This document shows, one piece after another, positions 36,591 to 46,598 of a DNA stretch of 64,000 nt. Below the pieces are notes generated by a model. It made no database searches and was not told the origin of the DNA. It saw only the letters and a program-made list of their open reading frames with translations. How positions within the stretch are numbered: position 1 is the first letter of the stretch; each line of letters starts with the position of its first letter. Position numbers and translations under genes: made by a program. Origin of the DNA: Bin55 sp965203735 (GTDB taxonomy: Bacteria > Pseudomonadota > Gammaproteobacteria > Pseudomonadales > Azotimanducaceae); the NCBI GenBank assembly GCA_965203735.1, contig OZ241909.1:2418001-2482000 (forward strand). Direction: 5' to 3'.

Positions 36591-38954
36591 TTACTTGCGT
36601 AATTGTGCACCAAATTGCTCCTGTAACCGTAGGACTAATGCGTCAATTCGATCATTCGCTTCAGAATCTACTAAAGTGCGACTACTGTCTTGCAACGTCA
36701 TGCCAATGGCTAAGCTCTTTTTGTTTTGGCCCAGCTTTTCGCTGCGAAAAACATCGAATACCGTGAATTCGGTAAGCAACTCGCCCAATTCATCTGAAAC
36801 CTCCTGCTTAATGCGACCCAAGGAAATGGACTCGTCAAGGACAAGAGCAAGATCACGACGTACCGAAGGAAAAGTACTAATCGTTTGTGCCTTTCTCGTT
36901 TCCTCATCTCTCAAGAGATTCGCTTCGAGCTCGAATATATACGTTGCTCCGTCGATCTCGAATAGTTCCTGAGTCTTGGAAGCAAGGCGTCCAAACGAAC
37001 CCAATTTCTTTCCGTTGATGAGGACATCAGCGCCATTGCCATACTCCAGCCAAGGCACATCAGATTCACTCCACTCGATTTCTCCAACCGGCAACAATCG
37101 TTCTATATTCCCTTTCAAATCAAAGAAATCTACTGACTCGGAACGGTTTCCCCAACCTTCAGGCTGACGCAATCCCCACGCCACTCCGGCGACCCGGTCT
37201 CGGTGGACGGTCTTGGAATCGCCATAGCCGAAACACTGACCGAATTCAAACAATCGAACGTGGTCGTGTTGACGGGCGATATTGTAGGAAACGACATCCA
37301 GCAATCCCGGTAAAAGCGACCACCTCATGACCTCACGTTCTATAGACATCGGATTCTGAAGAATAGGTGTTTCGTTTGAACCAGCGAATTTGGCGTTTTT
37401 TTCCCTTTCGATGAAGCTATAAGTGACCGCTTCGTGGTAGCCAAGCGACTTTAGCCTTGTGCGTAAGTCGCTGGAGTCTCCCCGAATGTTTGCAACAGGC
37501 TCTAGCGCAAGCATTGCATTGGGCATCTTGGTTGCTATGTTGTCGTAGCCGTAGACTCGACACACCTCTTCAACCAAATCCTCCTCAATAGAAATGTCGA
37601 AACGATGAGTAGGTGATTGGCACGTCCAACGGTCCGAACTCTCAGTAGGTTCAAATCCTAGACGCCGAAAGATTCCTTGCACCGAGGCATCTGGGATTTC
37701 CTCGCCAATGAGTGCTGATAGACGATTCTTGGCGATACTCACTTTGTCTTGTGTTGGTAGGTGTTCTTGTGAACGAGCCTCAATCACTTCTCCCGCCGAA
37801 CCACCCGCTACTTCGAGAATGAGCGAGGTCGCACGTTGCAAAGCGGTTTCTTGAAGTTCGTAATCGACCCCGCGTTCGTATCTGGTCGAGGCATCAGTTT
37901 GAAGACCATATTTTCGCGCCGTACCAACAACTGCCTCGGGGGCGAAGAATGCACACTCAAGCAGGACACTGTGCGTGCTGTCCGATACACCGCTATTGAG
38001 TCCGCCAATTACTCCTGCGATCGCAACGGGTCTATCACCACTCGTAATGAGTAGAACTTCCTCATCCAACTTTGCTTCCGTGCCGTCCAACAACGTGAGT
38101 TTTTCTTGCGCTCGTGCACGACGTACTCCAATTCCACTGCTCACAGCCTCTAGATCGAACGCATGCATGGGTTGCCCCCACTCAACCATTACGTAGTTGA
38201 GTATGTCCACAATTGCATTGACTGACCGAATACCACACACATTAAGTCGTCGCGTTAGCCAGAAAGGCACTTGTGCATTAACATCGACACTCTCAATAAT
38301 TTGCCCCAAGTAGACTGGGCAACCCTCGGGTGACTCAAGTTCAATTGGTATCTTTTTCGTTGAAGAATGAACGGAATGGGGAATTTCTGGCTCCCTGAAT
38401 GGAAGTTCATTTACAACCGCAACTTCTCTAGCGACTCCTCGAATTGAAAAGCAGTCGCCACGGTTCGGGGTCAGGTCGATCTCAATGCAGTTGTCTTCAA
38501 TACTCAGTACATCGGCTAGTGGTAAACCAAGAGTTGCAGTTGAGGGCAATTCCAAGATGCCTGTGGAGTCTTCACCAACGCTAAGCTCACTTGCACTACA
38601 CAGCATCCCGTTGGACTCGATTCCTTGAAACGTCCGCTGCTTTACGCGAATTTCATTCGGCAAGGAGGAGTCGATTCGAGCAAACGCACTCTTCAAACCG
38701 ACTCTGACGTTAGGTGCGCCACAAACCACTTGGTGCTCTTCGTCTCCGGTCGTGACCAAGCAAACTGTTAGATGGTTAGATTGAGGATGATTCTTGACCG
38801 ATGCAATCTCTCCTACAACAACATCTGTGAAGTCGCCTCCGATGGCTTCGACAGCGTCCACTTCTAGCCCAAGATTCGTCAGCTGATCACACAGCTGATC
38901 CAGGGTCACAGGAGGATCTACCCATTCTCGCAACCAAGATTCGGAAATTCTCAT
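36591..38954 (-). CDS. pheT: Phenylalanine-tRNA ligase beta subunit
   Basis: The 787-residue protein has the full bacterial PheT order: N-terminal MRISESWLREWVDP, a tRNA-binding OB domain (VVVGEIASVKNHPQSNHLTVCLV), the B3/B4 editing part (VNAIVDILNYVMVEWGQPMHAFD), the B5 domain and a C-terminal anticodon-binding domain (STFPSVRRDLALVLDE). It pairs with PheS to charge tRNA-Phe. It follows pheS by nine bases. Confidence 0.97.
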   Translation of the reverse strand: MRISESWLREWVDPPVTLDQLCDQLTNLGLEVDAVEAIGGDFTDVVVGEIASVKNHPQSNHLTVCLVTTGDEEHQVVCGAPNVRVGLKSAFARIDSSLPNEIRVKQRTFQGIESNGMLCSASELSVGEDSTGILELPSTATLGLPLADVLSIEDNCIEIDLTPNRGDCFSIRGVAREVAVVNELPFREPEIPHSVHSSTKKIPIELESPEGCPVYLGQIIESVDVNAQVPFWLTRRLNVCGIRSVNAIVDILNYVMVEWGQPMHAFDLEAVSSGIGVRRARAQEKLTLLDGTEAKLDEEVLLITSGDRPVAIAGVIGGLNSGVSDSTHSVLLECAFFAPEAVVGTARKYGLQTDASTRYERGVDYELQETALQRATSLILEVAGGSAGEVIEARSQEHLPTQDKVSIAKNRLSALIGEEIPDASVQGIFRRLGFEPTESSDRWTCQSPTHRFDISIEEDLVEEVCRVYGYDNIATKMPNAMLALEPVANIRGDSSDLRTRLKSLGYHEAVTYSFIEREKNAKFAGSNETPILQNPMSIEREVMRWSLLPGLLDVVSYNIARQHDHVRLFEFGQCFGYGDSKTVHRDRVAGVAWGLRQPEGWGNRSESVDFFDLKGNIERLLPVGEIEWSESDVPWLEYGNGADVLINGKKLGSFGRLASKTQELFEIDGATYIFELEANLLRDEETRKAQTISTFPSVRRDLALVLDESISLGRIKQEVSDELGELLTEFTVFDVFRSEKLGQNKKSLAIGMTLQDSSRTLVDSEANDRIDALVLRLQEQFGAQLRK

Positions 38955-38963
38955 AGTGTCAAA

Positions 38964-39938
38964 CTACCCGAACTGACGCAGAAATCGGATGTCATTGTCG
39001 AACAGCACACGCAGATCGGTCACGCCAAACTTGAGCATCGCAAGCCGGTCCACGCCAAATCCAAACGCGAAACCACTGTATTCCTTCGGATCAATTCCGG
39101 ACATGCTCAGGACCTTGGGGTGTACTACGCCACATCCCATTACCTCGCTCCAACCCGTTTCGCCCATGACGTCCACCTCAGCCGATGGTTCCGTGAACGG
39201 AAAGTACGAAGGCCGAAAACGCAATTCAACCTCACGTTCAAAGAAGCTCTCGATGAAGCTAGTGACAGTTCCTTTCAGGTCTGCAAAACTAACGCCCCTA
39301 TCTACGACCAAGCCTTCAACTTGATGAAACATTGGAGTGTGGGTCCGGTCGAAGTCCCGTCGGTACACCCGCCCAGGACAGATAATTCGAATGGGAGGCT
39401 CTTGAGTCTCCATAGTTCTTACTTGCACGGGCGACGTGTGGGTACGAAGCACCATCCCGTCCGTAAGGTAGAAAGTATCGTGCATCGCACGAGCAGGATG
39501 GTTTTCGGGAATGTTCAAGGCTTCAAAATTGTGATAGTCGTCTTCGATTTCCGGTCCAAGCACCACGCTGTAGCCTGAACTGACAAAGATTTCTTCGATC
39601 GCATCCAAGGTTTGCGTTACGGGATGCAAACTGCCTTGATGTTGCGTCCGTCCAGGAAGCGTTATATCGACGGAATCGACTCTTCGAGTATTGCTGAGAC
39701 CCGAGTCCAATTCCCCTTTGCGACGTTCAATTGCCTCTTCAATAGAATGCTTTGCCTCATTGACCTGCTTGCCAGCGGCAGGACGCTGGTCCTTGGGTAG
39801 TTCACTCAAACTGCGAAGAAGAGAAGTGATCGTTCCCTTACGACCCAGAATGGCAACCCTAGCCTTTTCGAGTTGCGAGTGGTCCTCGGCACGAGCAACC
39901 TCCGCGAGGGCTAGATCTCTAGATTCGACGACATCCAT
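38964..39938 (-). CDS. pheS: Phenylalanine-tRNA ligase alpha subunit
   Basis: The 324-residue class II synthetase catalytic subunit. Class II motifs are visible: HPARAMHDTFYL, LLRTHTSPVQVRTM (here VLRTHTSPVQVRTM), RVYRRDFDRTHTPMFHQVEG and GFAFGFGVDRLAMLKFG. The chosen ATG 39938 gives the usual N-terminal coiled-coil length but has no clear ribosome binding site; the frame is open further upstream. The 108-base gap to rplT shows no obvious pheM-type attenuator. Confidence 0.96.
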   Translation of the reverse strand: MDVVESRDLALAEVARAEDHSQLEKARVAILGRKGTITSLLRSLSELPKDQRPAAGKQVNEAKHSIEEAIERRKGELDSGLSNTRRVDSVDITLPGRTQHQGSLHPVTQTLDAIEEIFVSSGYSVVLGPEIEDDYHNFEALNIPENHPARAMHDTFYLTDGMVLRTHTSPVQVRTMETQEPPIRIICPGRVYRRDFDRTHTPMFHQVEGLVVDRGVSFADLKGTVTSFIESFFEREVELRFRPSYFPFTEPSAEVDVMGETGWSEVMGCGVVHPKVLSMSGIDPKEYSGFAFGFGVDRLAMLKFGVTDLRVLFDNDIRFLRQFG

Positions 39939-40046
39939 TGGAGCATTGACAAGTGCGGGTGAACTGATGGGAACTTAGGATCAAAGTTATAGAGGCACGC
40001 ACAACCGTTCGTGATAGACGAAGGGGCACAAGACGTGGCGGGAAGA

Positions 40047-40406
40047 TTACCCTGCCAGGGCGTTCTTTGCTTCGCTTACAAGTTGGGCAAAAGTGGCAGT
40101 CTCATTGACTGCCAGATCCGCAAGGACCTTGCGGTCGATATTGATAGACGCCTTCTTTAGCCCGTTCATGAACCGACTGTAGGTCATGCCATTCTGACGC
40201 GCAGCTGCATTGATACGCATGATCCATAGTGAGCGAAACTGTCGCTTCTTCTGGCGACGATCACGGTAGGCATATTGACCGGCTTTGATGACGGCTTGCT
40301 TAGCAACCTTAAAGGATCGACTTCGTGCACCGTAGTACCCTCGCGCCTGCTTGAGTACTTTCTTTCTTCGGTTTCGAGATGCTACGCTACTCTTCGCTCG
40401 TGACAC
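40047..40406 (-). CDS. rplT: Large ribosomal subunit protein bL20
   Basis: 119 residues with the standard bL20 text: a basic N-terminus (RAKSSVASRNRRKKVLKQARGYYG), then YAYRDRRQKKRQFRSLWIMRINAAAR and YSRFMNGLKKA. The start is GTG 40406 with AAGGA about six bases upstream. It is part of infC-rpmI-rplT. Confidence 0.97.
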   Translation of the reverse strand: MSRAKSSVASRNRRKKVLKQARGYYGARSRSFKVAKQAVIKAGQYAYRDRRQKKRQFRSLWIMRINAAARQNGMTYSRFMNGLKKASINIDRKVLADLAVNETATFAQLVSEAKNALAG

Positions 40407-40421
40407 TGCTATTCCTTAGAT

Positions 40422-40622
40422 TTATCGGGCGTCGTAGGGAAGCATGGTGTCGAGTTTCGAAGTATCCCCGGGCGAAACTTCCTTGAATCCCCGCAACTGT
40501 CGCTTGCGCTGTTGAGATTTCTTGGTTTGCAAGTGGTTCTTGCCAGTTCTCTTGTGTTTGTAGCCCGTGGAAGTTCGACGAAATCGTTTTGCCGCTCCAC
40601 GATGTGTCTTAAGTTTTGGCAT
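40422..40622 (-). CDS. rpmI: Large ribosomal subunit protein bL35
   Basis: 66 residues, very basic, starting MPKLKTHRGAAKRFRRTSTG and containing KNHLQTKKSQQRKRQLRG, typical of bL35. The start overlaps the infC 3' end by 14 bases, so it is coupled to infC translation. Confidence 0.97.
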   Translation of the reverse strand: MPKLKTHRGAAKRFRRTSTGYKHKRTGKNHLQTKKSQQRKRQLRGFKEVSPGDTSKLDTMLPYDAR

Positions 40623-41178
40623 TTTTGGGCTGTGCCCTTCCTTTTTTGCTTAGAGGTGCCAAGATCATCAGCATGTCTTTGCCTTCAGCCATGGGTCTTG
40701 TTTCAACGGATGCAATTTCAGACAAGTCATTCTCGATTCGTTCCAGCATTCGCAGTGCAATTTCTGGATGTAGCACTTCTCTGCCCCGAAACTTCATCCT
40801 GACCTTCGCTTTGTCGCCATCGGACAGGAATCTCTCGATCATTCGAAGCTTGATCTGATAGTCGGCCTCTCTGGTTGTCGGTCTCAGTTGTACTTCCTTG
40901 ACCTGAGTTCCTTTTTGTTTCTTCTTGTTTGCAGCAATCTGCTTCTTACGTTCGAAGAGATGCTTGTTGTAGTCAAGAATCTTGACCACTGGTGGACTGG
41001 CACCCGGCGCAATCAACACCAGATCCATTCCGTCGTCTCGTGCCTCCTGTAGAGCACGAGACCGTGGGACAACTCCCACTTGGTTTCCTTCTTTATCTAC
41101 TAAACGCACTTGCAGTGCGTCAATTTCTTCGTTTAGTTTCGCGCGTTCAAAGCGGGAGCCCGCCGATGCCTTACTGAT
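40609..41178 (-). CDS. infC: Translation initiation factor IF-3
   Basis: From ATC 41178 the 189-residue protein has both IF-3 domains: N-terminal RAKLNEEIDALQVRLVDKEGNQVGVV, the linker helix, and the C-terminal domain (KEVQLRPTTREADYQIKLRMIERFL, KVRMKFRGRE). GTG 41109 would cut off the conserved LNEEI segment. A purine-rich GAGGGAGAAGG precedes ATC. IF-3 genes commonly use ATT or ATC so that IF-3 limits its own synthesis. Conserved rRNA-contact positions (Y in DYNK, arginines in LRP and KLRMIERF) are present, so the factor looks normal. Confidence 0.95.
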   Translation of the reverse strand: MSKASAGSRFERAKLNEEIDALQVRLVDKEGNQVGVVPRSRALQEARDDGMDLVLIAPGASPPVVKILDYNKHLFERKKQIAANKKKQKGTQVKEVQLRPTTREADYQIKLRMIERFLSDGDKAKVRMKFRGREVLHPEIALRMLERIENDLSEIASVETRPMAEGKDMLMILAPLSKKGRAQPKNAKT

Positions 41179-41419
41179 ACCTTCTCCCTCAAATTAGATC
41201 GAATAGCTCACATTTCAATTAATCAATACCGAATAGCCTGCAACAATTTTTCGACCAAATGCGTTTCTCGTCATGCACACCTCAGTATTGACTAATCCCC
41301 AGTGTCTGAATTTTACTACACGAGAATCTTGAAACACGAAACAACACCGAAGAAATCGCAGTGTCAAGCCCGACACTCGACGAGACGGCGCATGCATTGC
41401 AGTAACATACCTGCTCAGT

Positions 41420-41496
41420 AGGCGCGTAGCTCAGTTGGCTAGAGCATCACCTTGACATGGTGGGGGTCGTTGGTTCAAGTCCAATCGCGCCTACCA
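41420..41496 (+). tRNA. tRNA-Val (anticodon GAC)
   Basis: A 77-base cloverleaf: acceptor AGGCGCG with CGCGCCT, CCA encoded at 41494-41496, D arm GCTC/GAGC, anticodon stem TCACC/GGTGG with loop TTGACAT (anticodon GAC), and T loop TTCAAGT. It reads away from infC. In related gammaproteobacteria thrS usually lies between this tRNA and infC; here only about 240 bases separate them. Confidence 0.97.
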
Positions 41497-41517
41497 GAAC
41501 TCGAACCTCAACGTGTT

Positions 41518-43536
41518 CTAAGCAGTTACAAACGCCGCTTTCTTGATTTCCGCAATTTCGTCGCGGATCAACGCAGCTTCCTCAAACTCCAGCTGCTCTG
41601 CGTGCTCGTGCATACGTCGGTTCAATTCCTTGAGCAACTTGCTAGCTTCGTTAGGATCCAAGGGAATATCGATGGCCGGGACGGAGACCGTCTCCTTGCG
41701 ACTTCGCTCTCGACGTCGGCTTGCACGTGATGAACGAGCACCTTCCATCACGTCTGCAACCTCTTTGGTCACCGACTCGGGCGTTATTCCATGTTCTTCA
41801 TTGAAGTTCAATTGCTTGGTTCGACGACGATTTGTCTCGTCGATCGCTCTTTGCATCGAGCCAGTTACTACGTCTGCATAGAGAATCGCACGACCATGGA
41901 TATTTCGAGCTGCACGACCTATGGTTTGAATGAGAGATCGCTCTGCGCGGAGGAACCCTTCCTTGTCTGCGTCGAGTATCGCTACAAGAGAGACTTCAGG
42001 CATATCCAACCCTTCGCGAAGCAAGTTAATGCCAACAAGCACATCGAATTCTCCGAGTCTCAGGTCACGAATTATCTCAACTCGTTCGACAGTCTCAATG
42101 TCGGAATGTAGATAACGAACTCTGATGCCGTTGCCATCGAGATACTCAGTTAAGTCTTCGGCCATCCGCTTGGTCAAAGTTGTGACTAGCACACGTTCCC
42201 CGGCATTCACCGTATCGTGAATCTGCTTGAGCAAGTCATCAACTTGCGTCGTGGCCGGAAGTATGTCAACGTCGGGATCAACGAGCCCAGTTGGTCGTAC
42301 GACCTGCTCCACTGTTTGTGCTGAATACTCCGCTTCGTAGTCGCCAGGTGTGGCAGAAACGAACACCATTTGCGGAGCGAGATTCTCCCATTCGTCGAAT
42401 CGCAAAGGTCGATTGTCGAGAGCAGACGGCAAGCGGAATCCATATTCAACCAGCGTTTCCTTTCGCGAGCGATCTCCTCTGTACATTGCGCCGAGTTGAG
42501 GAATCGTCACATGCGATTCGTCTATGAACAAGAGTGAACCTGTTGGTAGATACTCAAACAGAGTTGGTGGCGGTTCACCTGGCTCTCTGCCTGATAGATA
42601 CCTGGAGTAGTTCTCTATACCACTGCAAAACCCCAACTCTCGAATCATTTCCAGGTCGTACAAGGTCCTCTGTTCAAGCCTTTGAGCCTCCACCAGCTTG
42701 TTTTGGGAGCGCAAGACTTCGAGACGCTCCTCGAGTTCCTCTCGAATGTCATCGAGTACGGAATGAACTCGTTCCATCGGAGTGACGTAGTGGGACTTGG
42801 GAAATACCGTATAGCGAGGTACTTGATTCAGAATCTCTCCGGTCAACGGATCGAATGTGTAGAGACTCTCGACTATGTCGTCGAATAGCTCAACTCGCAG
42901 GGCTTCTTTCTCGGACTCCGCAGGATAGATGTCAACTACATCGCCTCGGACCCGATAGGTCCCTCGCTGAAATGCCATGTCGTTGCGTGCGTATTGAAGT
43001 AGTGCTAGTCGGTTGAGTATGTAGCGCTGGTCCGCACGATCCCCACGGTCGATGTGAAGCACCATCTTCAAGTAGGAACCTGGATCACCGAGGCCGTAGA
43101 TCGCTGAAACCGAAGCGACGATGATCGTGTCTTTTCGCTGCATCAATGCCTTTGTCGCTGACAACCTCATCTGTTCGATGTGATCGTTGATCGATGCATC
43201 CTTTTCGATGTATACATCGGTGGCAGGTACATAGGCTTCCGGCTGGTAGTAGTCGTAGTAGGAAACAAAGTACTCAACCGCATTCTTGGGAAAGAACTCA
43301 CGAAACTCCCCGTAGAGCTGAGCAGCCAACGTCTTGTTGTGAGCCAAAACCAAGGTTGGCCGTTGCAACTCTTGAATCACATTGGCCATAGTGAAAGTCT
43401 TGCCTGAACCGGTAACACCCAAGAGGGTCTGATGTGCAAAGCCTTCGTTGACTCCTTCCGTCAATGCATTTATGGCGACAGGTTGGTCTCCTGCCGGCGA
43501 GTAGTCGGCTACCAGTTGAAACTGTTCGTGTTGCAC
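41518..43536 (-). CDS. uvrB: Excinuclease ABC subunit B
   Basis: The 672-residue DNA repair helicase-like protein of nucleotide excision repair. It has Walker A GVTGSGKTF, the beta-hairpin region YYDYYQPEAYVP, DESHVTIPQ, SATPGDYE, TLTKRMAEDLTEYL, the helicase motif QTIGRAARN and a C-terminal UVR domain (LLKELNRRMHEHAEQLEFEEAALIRDEI). The length is normal. The GTG 43536 start has AGGA six bases upstream. Confidence 0.98.
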   Translation of the reverse strand: MQHEQFQLVADYSPAGDQPVAINALTEGVNEGFAHQTLLGVTGSGKTFTMANVIQELQRPTLVLAHNKTLAAQLYGEFREFFPKNAVEYFVSYYDYYQPEAYVPATDVYIEKDASINDHIEQMRLSATKALMQRKDTIIVASVSAIYGLGDPGSYLKMVLHIDRGDRADQRYILNRLALLQYARNDMAFQRGTYRVRGDVVDIYPAESEKEALRVELFDDIVESLYTFDPLTGEILNQVPRYTVFPKSHYVTPMERVHSVLDDIREELEERLEVLRSQNKLVEAQRLEQRTLYDLEMIRELGFCSGIENYSRYLSGREPGEPPPTLFEYLPTGSLLFIDESHVTIPQLGAMYRGDRSRKETLVEYGFRLPSALDNRPLRFDEWENLAPQMVFVSATPGDYEAEYSAQTVEQVVRPTGLVDPDVDILPATTQVDDLLKQIHDTVNAGERVLVTTLTKRMAEDLTEYLDGNGIRVRYLHSDIETVERVEIIRDLRLGEFDVLVGINLLREGLDMPEVSLVAILDADKEGFLRAERSLIQTIGRAARNIHGRAILYADVVTGSMQRAIDETNRRRTKQLNFNEEHGITPESVTKEVADVMEGARSSRASRRRERSRKETVSVPAIDIPLDPNEASKLLKELNRRMHEHAEQLEFEEAALIRDEIAEIKKAAFVTA

Positions 43537-43571
43537 AGGTGTCCTAGGTGTTCTCGAATCTGATCTTGTCG

Positions 43572-45122
43572 CTAAATTATGCGAGATTCGTGCTTACCCC
43601 AGTAACGATCTCTTAGTAAGCGTTTGTACAGTTTGCCGGTCGGTAAGCGCGGCATTTCATCTATAAAGTCGATGGACTTGGGCACCATGTAATGAGCGAT
43701 TCGCTCTCTTCCGTATTCGATCAGTTCTTGTTCAACTTCGGTTGCTTGTTCAATGCCTTCCGCCAATTGAACTACTGCCTTGACCTCCTCGCCAAAGTCT
43801 TCATTCGGTATGCCAAACACCGCAACATCAAGGACCTTAGGATGAAGAATGTATGCGTTTTCAATCTCTTGCGGGTAAATGTTCACGCCACCTGAAACAA
43901 TCATGAAATTCCGGCGATCAGTGAGGTAGAGATAGTTTTCCTCATCGAGATAGCCTACGTCTCCAAGCGTTGTCCAGTTTGAATGAACGGGATGGCGCAC
44001 TTCATTCGTCTTGTCGGGCGCATTGTGATATCGGTACCCCACCTTCTCTTGTTCAAAATAGATGATCCCGGCATTACGAGGTTCTAATTCCGTACCGTCC
44101 TCGTCGCAAATGTGCACAAGCCCGTTTGCGTTCTTGCCCACCGAACCTGGGTGCTCCATCCACTCAACGCTCCCAATTCGGGTGGTTCCATTGCCTTCTG
44201 TACCCGCGTAGTACTCCTCAACAATCGGTCCCCACCACTCGATCATGCGGCGTTTGACGTCGACGGGACACGGAGCAGCCGCATGAATCGCGCATTGATG
44301 AGTCGACAAGTCGAACAGCTTGCGTTCCTCCTCTGGAAGTTTCAGCATTCGTACAAACATTGTCGGAACCCATTGGCTATGCGTGATCGAATAGCGCTCT
44401 ATGAATTCCAAAGAGTTCAACGCATCGAATCTGGGCATCACTACGACTGTTCCGCCAATTCTGTGAATCGCGTTGGTAAACCCAAAAGGCGCGGCGTGAT
44501 AGAGCGGTGCCGGTGACAGATATACAGTGTCTTGATTAAACCAGTAGGGAGGCGATGCTTCTCCTGTTGGTAGCGGCAAATCGGTAAACCGTATTTCAGG
44601 CAATTCCCTGACGATGCCTTTCGGTCGGCCTGTGGTTCCTGAACTGTAAAGCATGCCCGCCCCCATCCATTGGTCTTCCAGCGGCGTAGGATCGATGGGC
44701 ATCAGGGTAGCTTCATAAGATTCCCAGCCGTCGATGCACTGCCCCATCATCAAACGGATTTCGCAATTAGGAATGAGAGGAGGCAATTCGGCCGCCACTT
44801 CGGACAGAGCCCCGCTCGCAACAATTGCCTTCGATTCGCTGTCTTTGATCAAGTACGCAACCTCATCGGCGGTCAAGTAGCGGTTGATTGTTGTGATGTA
44901 GAGCCCCGATCGAAGAGCCGCCCACACCACTTCGAAGAAGGAAAGCACATTGTCTGAGAAAATCGAAACGTGGTCGCCACGACGTAGACCAAGATCGTAG
45001 AAATGGCGGGATAACCGATTCGATTGTTCGTCAAGTTGCCTGTAGGTGAGTGTTTCGCCTGTTGTTGCGAGAATTGCCGCCACTTTGTCGGGCATCAACT
45101 GAGCGAAATATCCGGGGTACAT
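43572..45122 (-). CDS. AMP-dependent acyl-CoA synthetase
   Basis: The 516-residue ANL-superfamily ligase forms acyl-AMP and then acyl-CoA. Key motifs: the P-loop-like YSSGTTGRPKGIV, EYYAGTEGNG, TTLGDVGYLDEENYLYLTDRRNFMIVSGGVNIYPQEIE, and the C-terminal catalytic lysine in PRLPTGKLYKR. Acid specificity cannot be read from the sequence. It lies 35 bases upstream of uvrB on the same strand. Confidence 0.93.
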   Translation of the reverse strand: MYPGYFAQLMPDKVAAILATTGETLTYRQLDEQSNRLSRHFYDLGLRRGDHVSIFSDNVLSFFEVVWAALRSGLYITTINRYLTADEVAYLIKDSESKAIVASGALSEVAAELPPLIPNCEIRLMMGQCIDGWESYEATLMPIDPTPLEDQWMGAGMLYSSGTTGRPKGIVRELPEIRFTDLPLPTGEASPPYWFNQDTVYLSPAPLYHAAPFGFTNAIHRIGGTVVVMPRFDALNSLEFIERYSITHSQWVPTMFVRMLKLPEEERKLFDLSTHQCAIHAAAPCPVDVKRRMIEWWGPIVEEYYAGTEGNGTTRIGSVEWMEHPGSVGKNANGLVHICDEDGTELEPRNAGIIYFEQEKVGYRYHNAPDKTNEVRHPVHSNWTTLGDVGYLDEENYLYLTDRRNFMIVSGGVNIYPQEIENAYILHPKVLDVAVFGIPNEDFGEEVKAVVQLAEGIEQATEVEQELIEYGRERIAHYMVPKSIDFIDEMPRLPTGKLYKRLLRDRYWGKHESRII

Positions 45123-45589
45123 GTACTACATGGGTTTGCGACTCTAGCGCATCATACTGTTAACCAATCTTCAGAGGTTCATTTTTGAATATTCGTGACG
45201 AGCCGCTTTCGAGACACCACACAATCTGCTAGCGGCGCTTTGCTTACCGATCTGAAGAGCAATTGATCATTGTGGGTTTGAGTTGTTGCTTATTGGCTAC
45301 ATACGAAGAGCTATCTTCTCGGCAATGTACTTTGCTTGGATGGGAGTTTGTTTACTGTACTACCAAAAGTTGTGGTTTCAGTCAGGCGTTTCTGGGAGTT
45401 GAAACCGATAGAAGCTTGCAGAGGCTGTGTGTAACGTTCCAATCGCCGCCGAAACTATGAGATAGCTATGTACGTTTGCGCACAAAGTTGCAAGCAAATG
45501 CCGAACTCTCGTCCCACGAATAATGACTCAAACGTTGGGCGTGGTCGTCCCGTCTCTTGCCTGGACTCCGCTGACACGTTAATGGTAGA
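45123..45589. other. Gene-free stretch upstream of the acyl-CoA synthetase gene
   Basis: About 470 bases between two minus-strand genes. It should hold the acyl-CoA synthetase promoter. No open frame, hairpin-T terminator or repeat stands out. Confidence 0.35.
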
Positions 45590-46420
45590 TTAACTATCCA
45601 TGTAGACGCGATGAATCGGAGTCAGGCCATCGGTCGGCGGACGTGCTGTTCTCACCCAGTGATTTGCGTCACCTCGACAGACGATGGCGTCGCGTAACAA
45701 TCGTTCGGCCCCTTTGACAACTCCGCAGTCTGACGGCAAATACCGATACGTTAGTCCGCATCGTCGGCGAGATGATTGATTGGGTTCGGAGCCGTGGACC
45801 AACGTGCTGGCATGCAGTGAGATCTGTCCAGCCCGCATGACATTGTTGAAGGGTTCTCCAAATCGCTCAGGATTCCGAATTTCCTGAGTAAGAGCCGCGT
45901 CTCCAGTAGCCGGGTCCCAATCGATCTTGCCGTTCAGATGGCTTCCAGGCATGAATCTCATTGGAGCGTTTTCGAGATCGACATCGTCAATGGCGAGCCA
46001 AGCGGTTACAGTCTTGGTCGGTCGTACCGGCCAGTACGTTGCGTCTTGGTGCCACGGTACATGCTTTGAGTCGTGTGGAACCTTGCAAAAATAGTGTGAA
46101 GACCAGCATACGAAGTTCGGACCGAGCAGATCCTCGACGTAGTCGAGAATTCTTGGGTGTTGGGCAAGATCCCAGATCCCGCGACACTTATTGTGATAGC
46201 CCATGATTGCGTAAGAATTGCGACTATCGTTGAAGGAGGCCATAAGTTCCAGCAAGCCGTCGAAGTATTCACGACTTACATTAGCCTCGTCTTCGGTTAG
46301 AGCTTCAAGAGGGCTGATGTAGCCTTTCTCGTTGAAGTGCGCAATCTGATCCTCCGATAGAGTTCGTGCTCCCGTGAGACTGGATGGGTAGAACCTAATG
46401 TCAGAATTCGAAGATTCCAT
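45590..46420 (-). CDS. PhyH-family Fe(II)/2-oxoglutarate dioxygenase
   Basis: From ATG 46420 the 276-residue protein starts MESSNSDIRFYPSSLTG. The iron-binding H-x-D lies in HVPWHQDATYWP, the distal histidine in LVHGSEPNQS, and the 2-oxoglutarate arginine is probably in SSRRRCGLTYRY. An earlier in-frame start would add 47 residues of non-family sequence. Members hydroxylate small molecules or acyl-CoA. It diverges from the DNA methyltransferase gene. Confidence 0.9.
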   Translation of the reverse strand: MESSNSDIRFYPSSLTGARTLSEDQIAHFNEKGYISPLEALTEDEANVSREYFDGLLELMASFNDSRNSYAIMGYHNKCRGIWDLAQHPRILDYVEDLLGPNFVCWSSHYFCKVPHDSKHVPWHQDATYWPVRPTKTVTAWLAIDDVDLENAPMRFMPGSHLNGKIDWDPATGDAALTQEIRNPERFGEPFNNVMRAGQISLHASTLVHGSEPNQSSRRRCGLTYRYLPSDCGVVKGAERLLRDAIVCRGDANHWVRTARPPTDGLTPIHRVYMDS

Positions 46421-46598
46421 GGCTACGTATAGCTCAATTCGTCGAGTATTGGAACAACACTTCGCTTTGTGCGGATTTGATGATAAGCAAGTTACCCAGC
46501 AACGGAAAGAGATTCCTCCCATCAATCGGCTTGTTAGATCAGTCACAGTCGCTAGAATCAATTGTCCGCATCGCGATTCTTAACTCTCTCTACTAGGT

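Noticed and set aside
39939..40046. Phenylalanine attenuator (pheM-like leader) before pheS
   Set aside because: No short frame with a run of phenylalanine codons and no terminator hairpin with a T-run in the 108-base gap.
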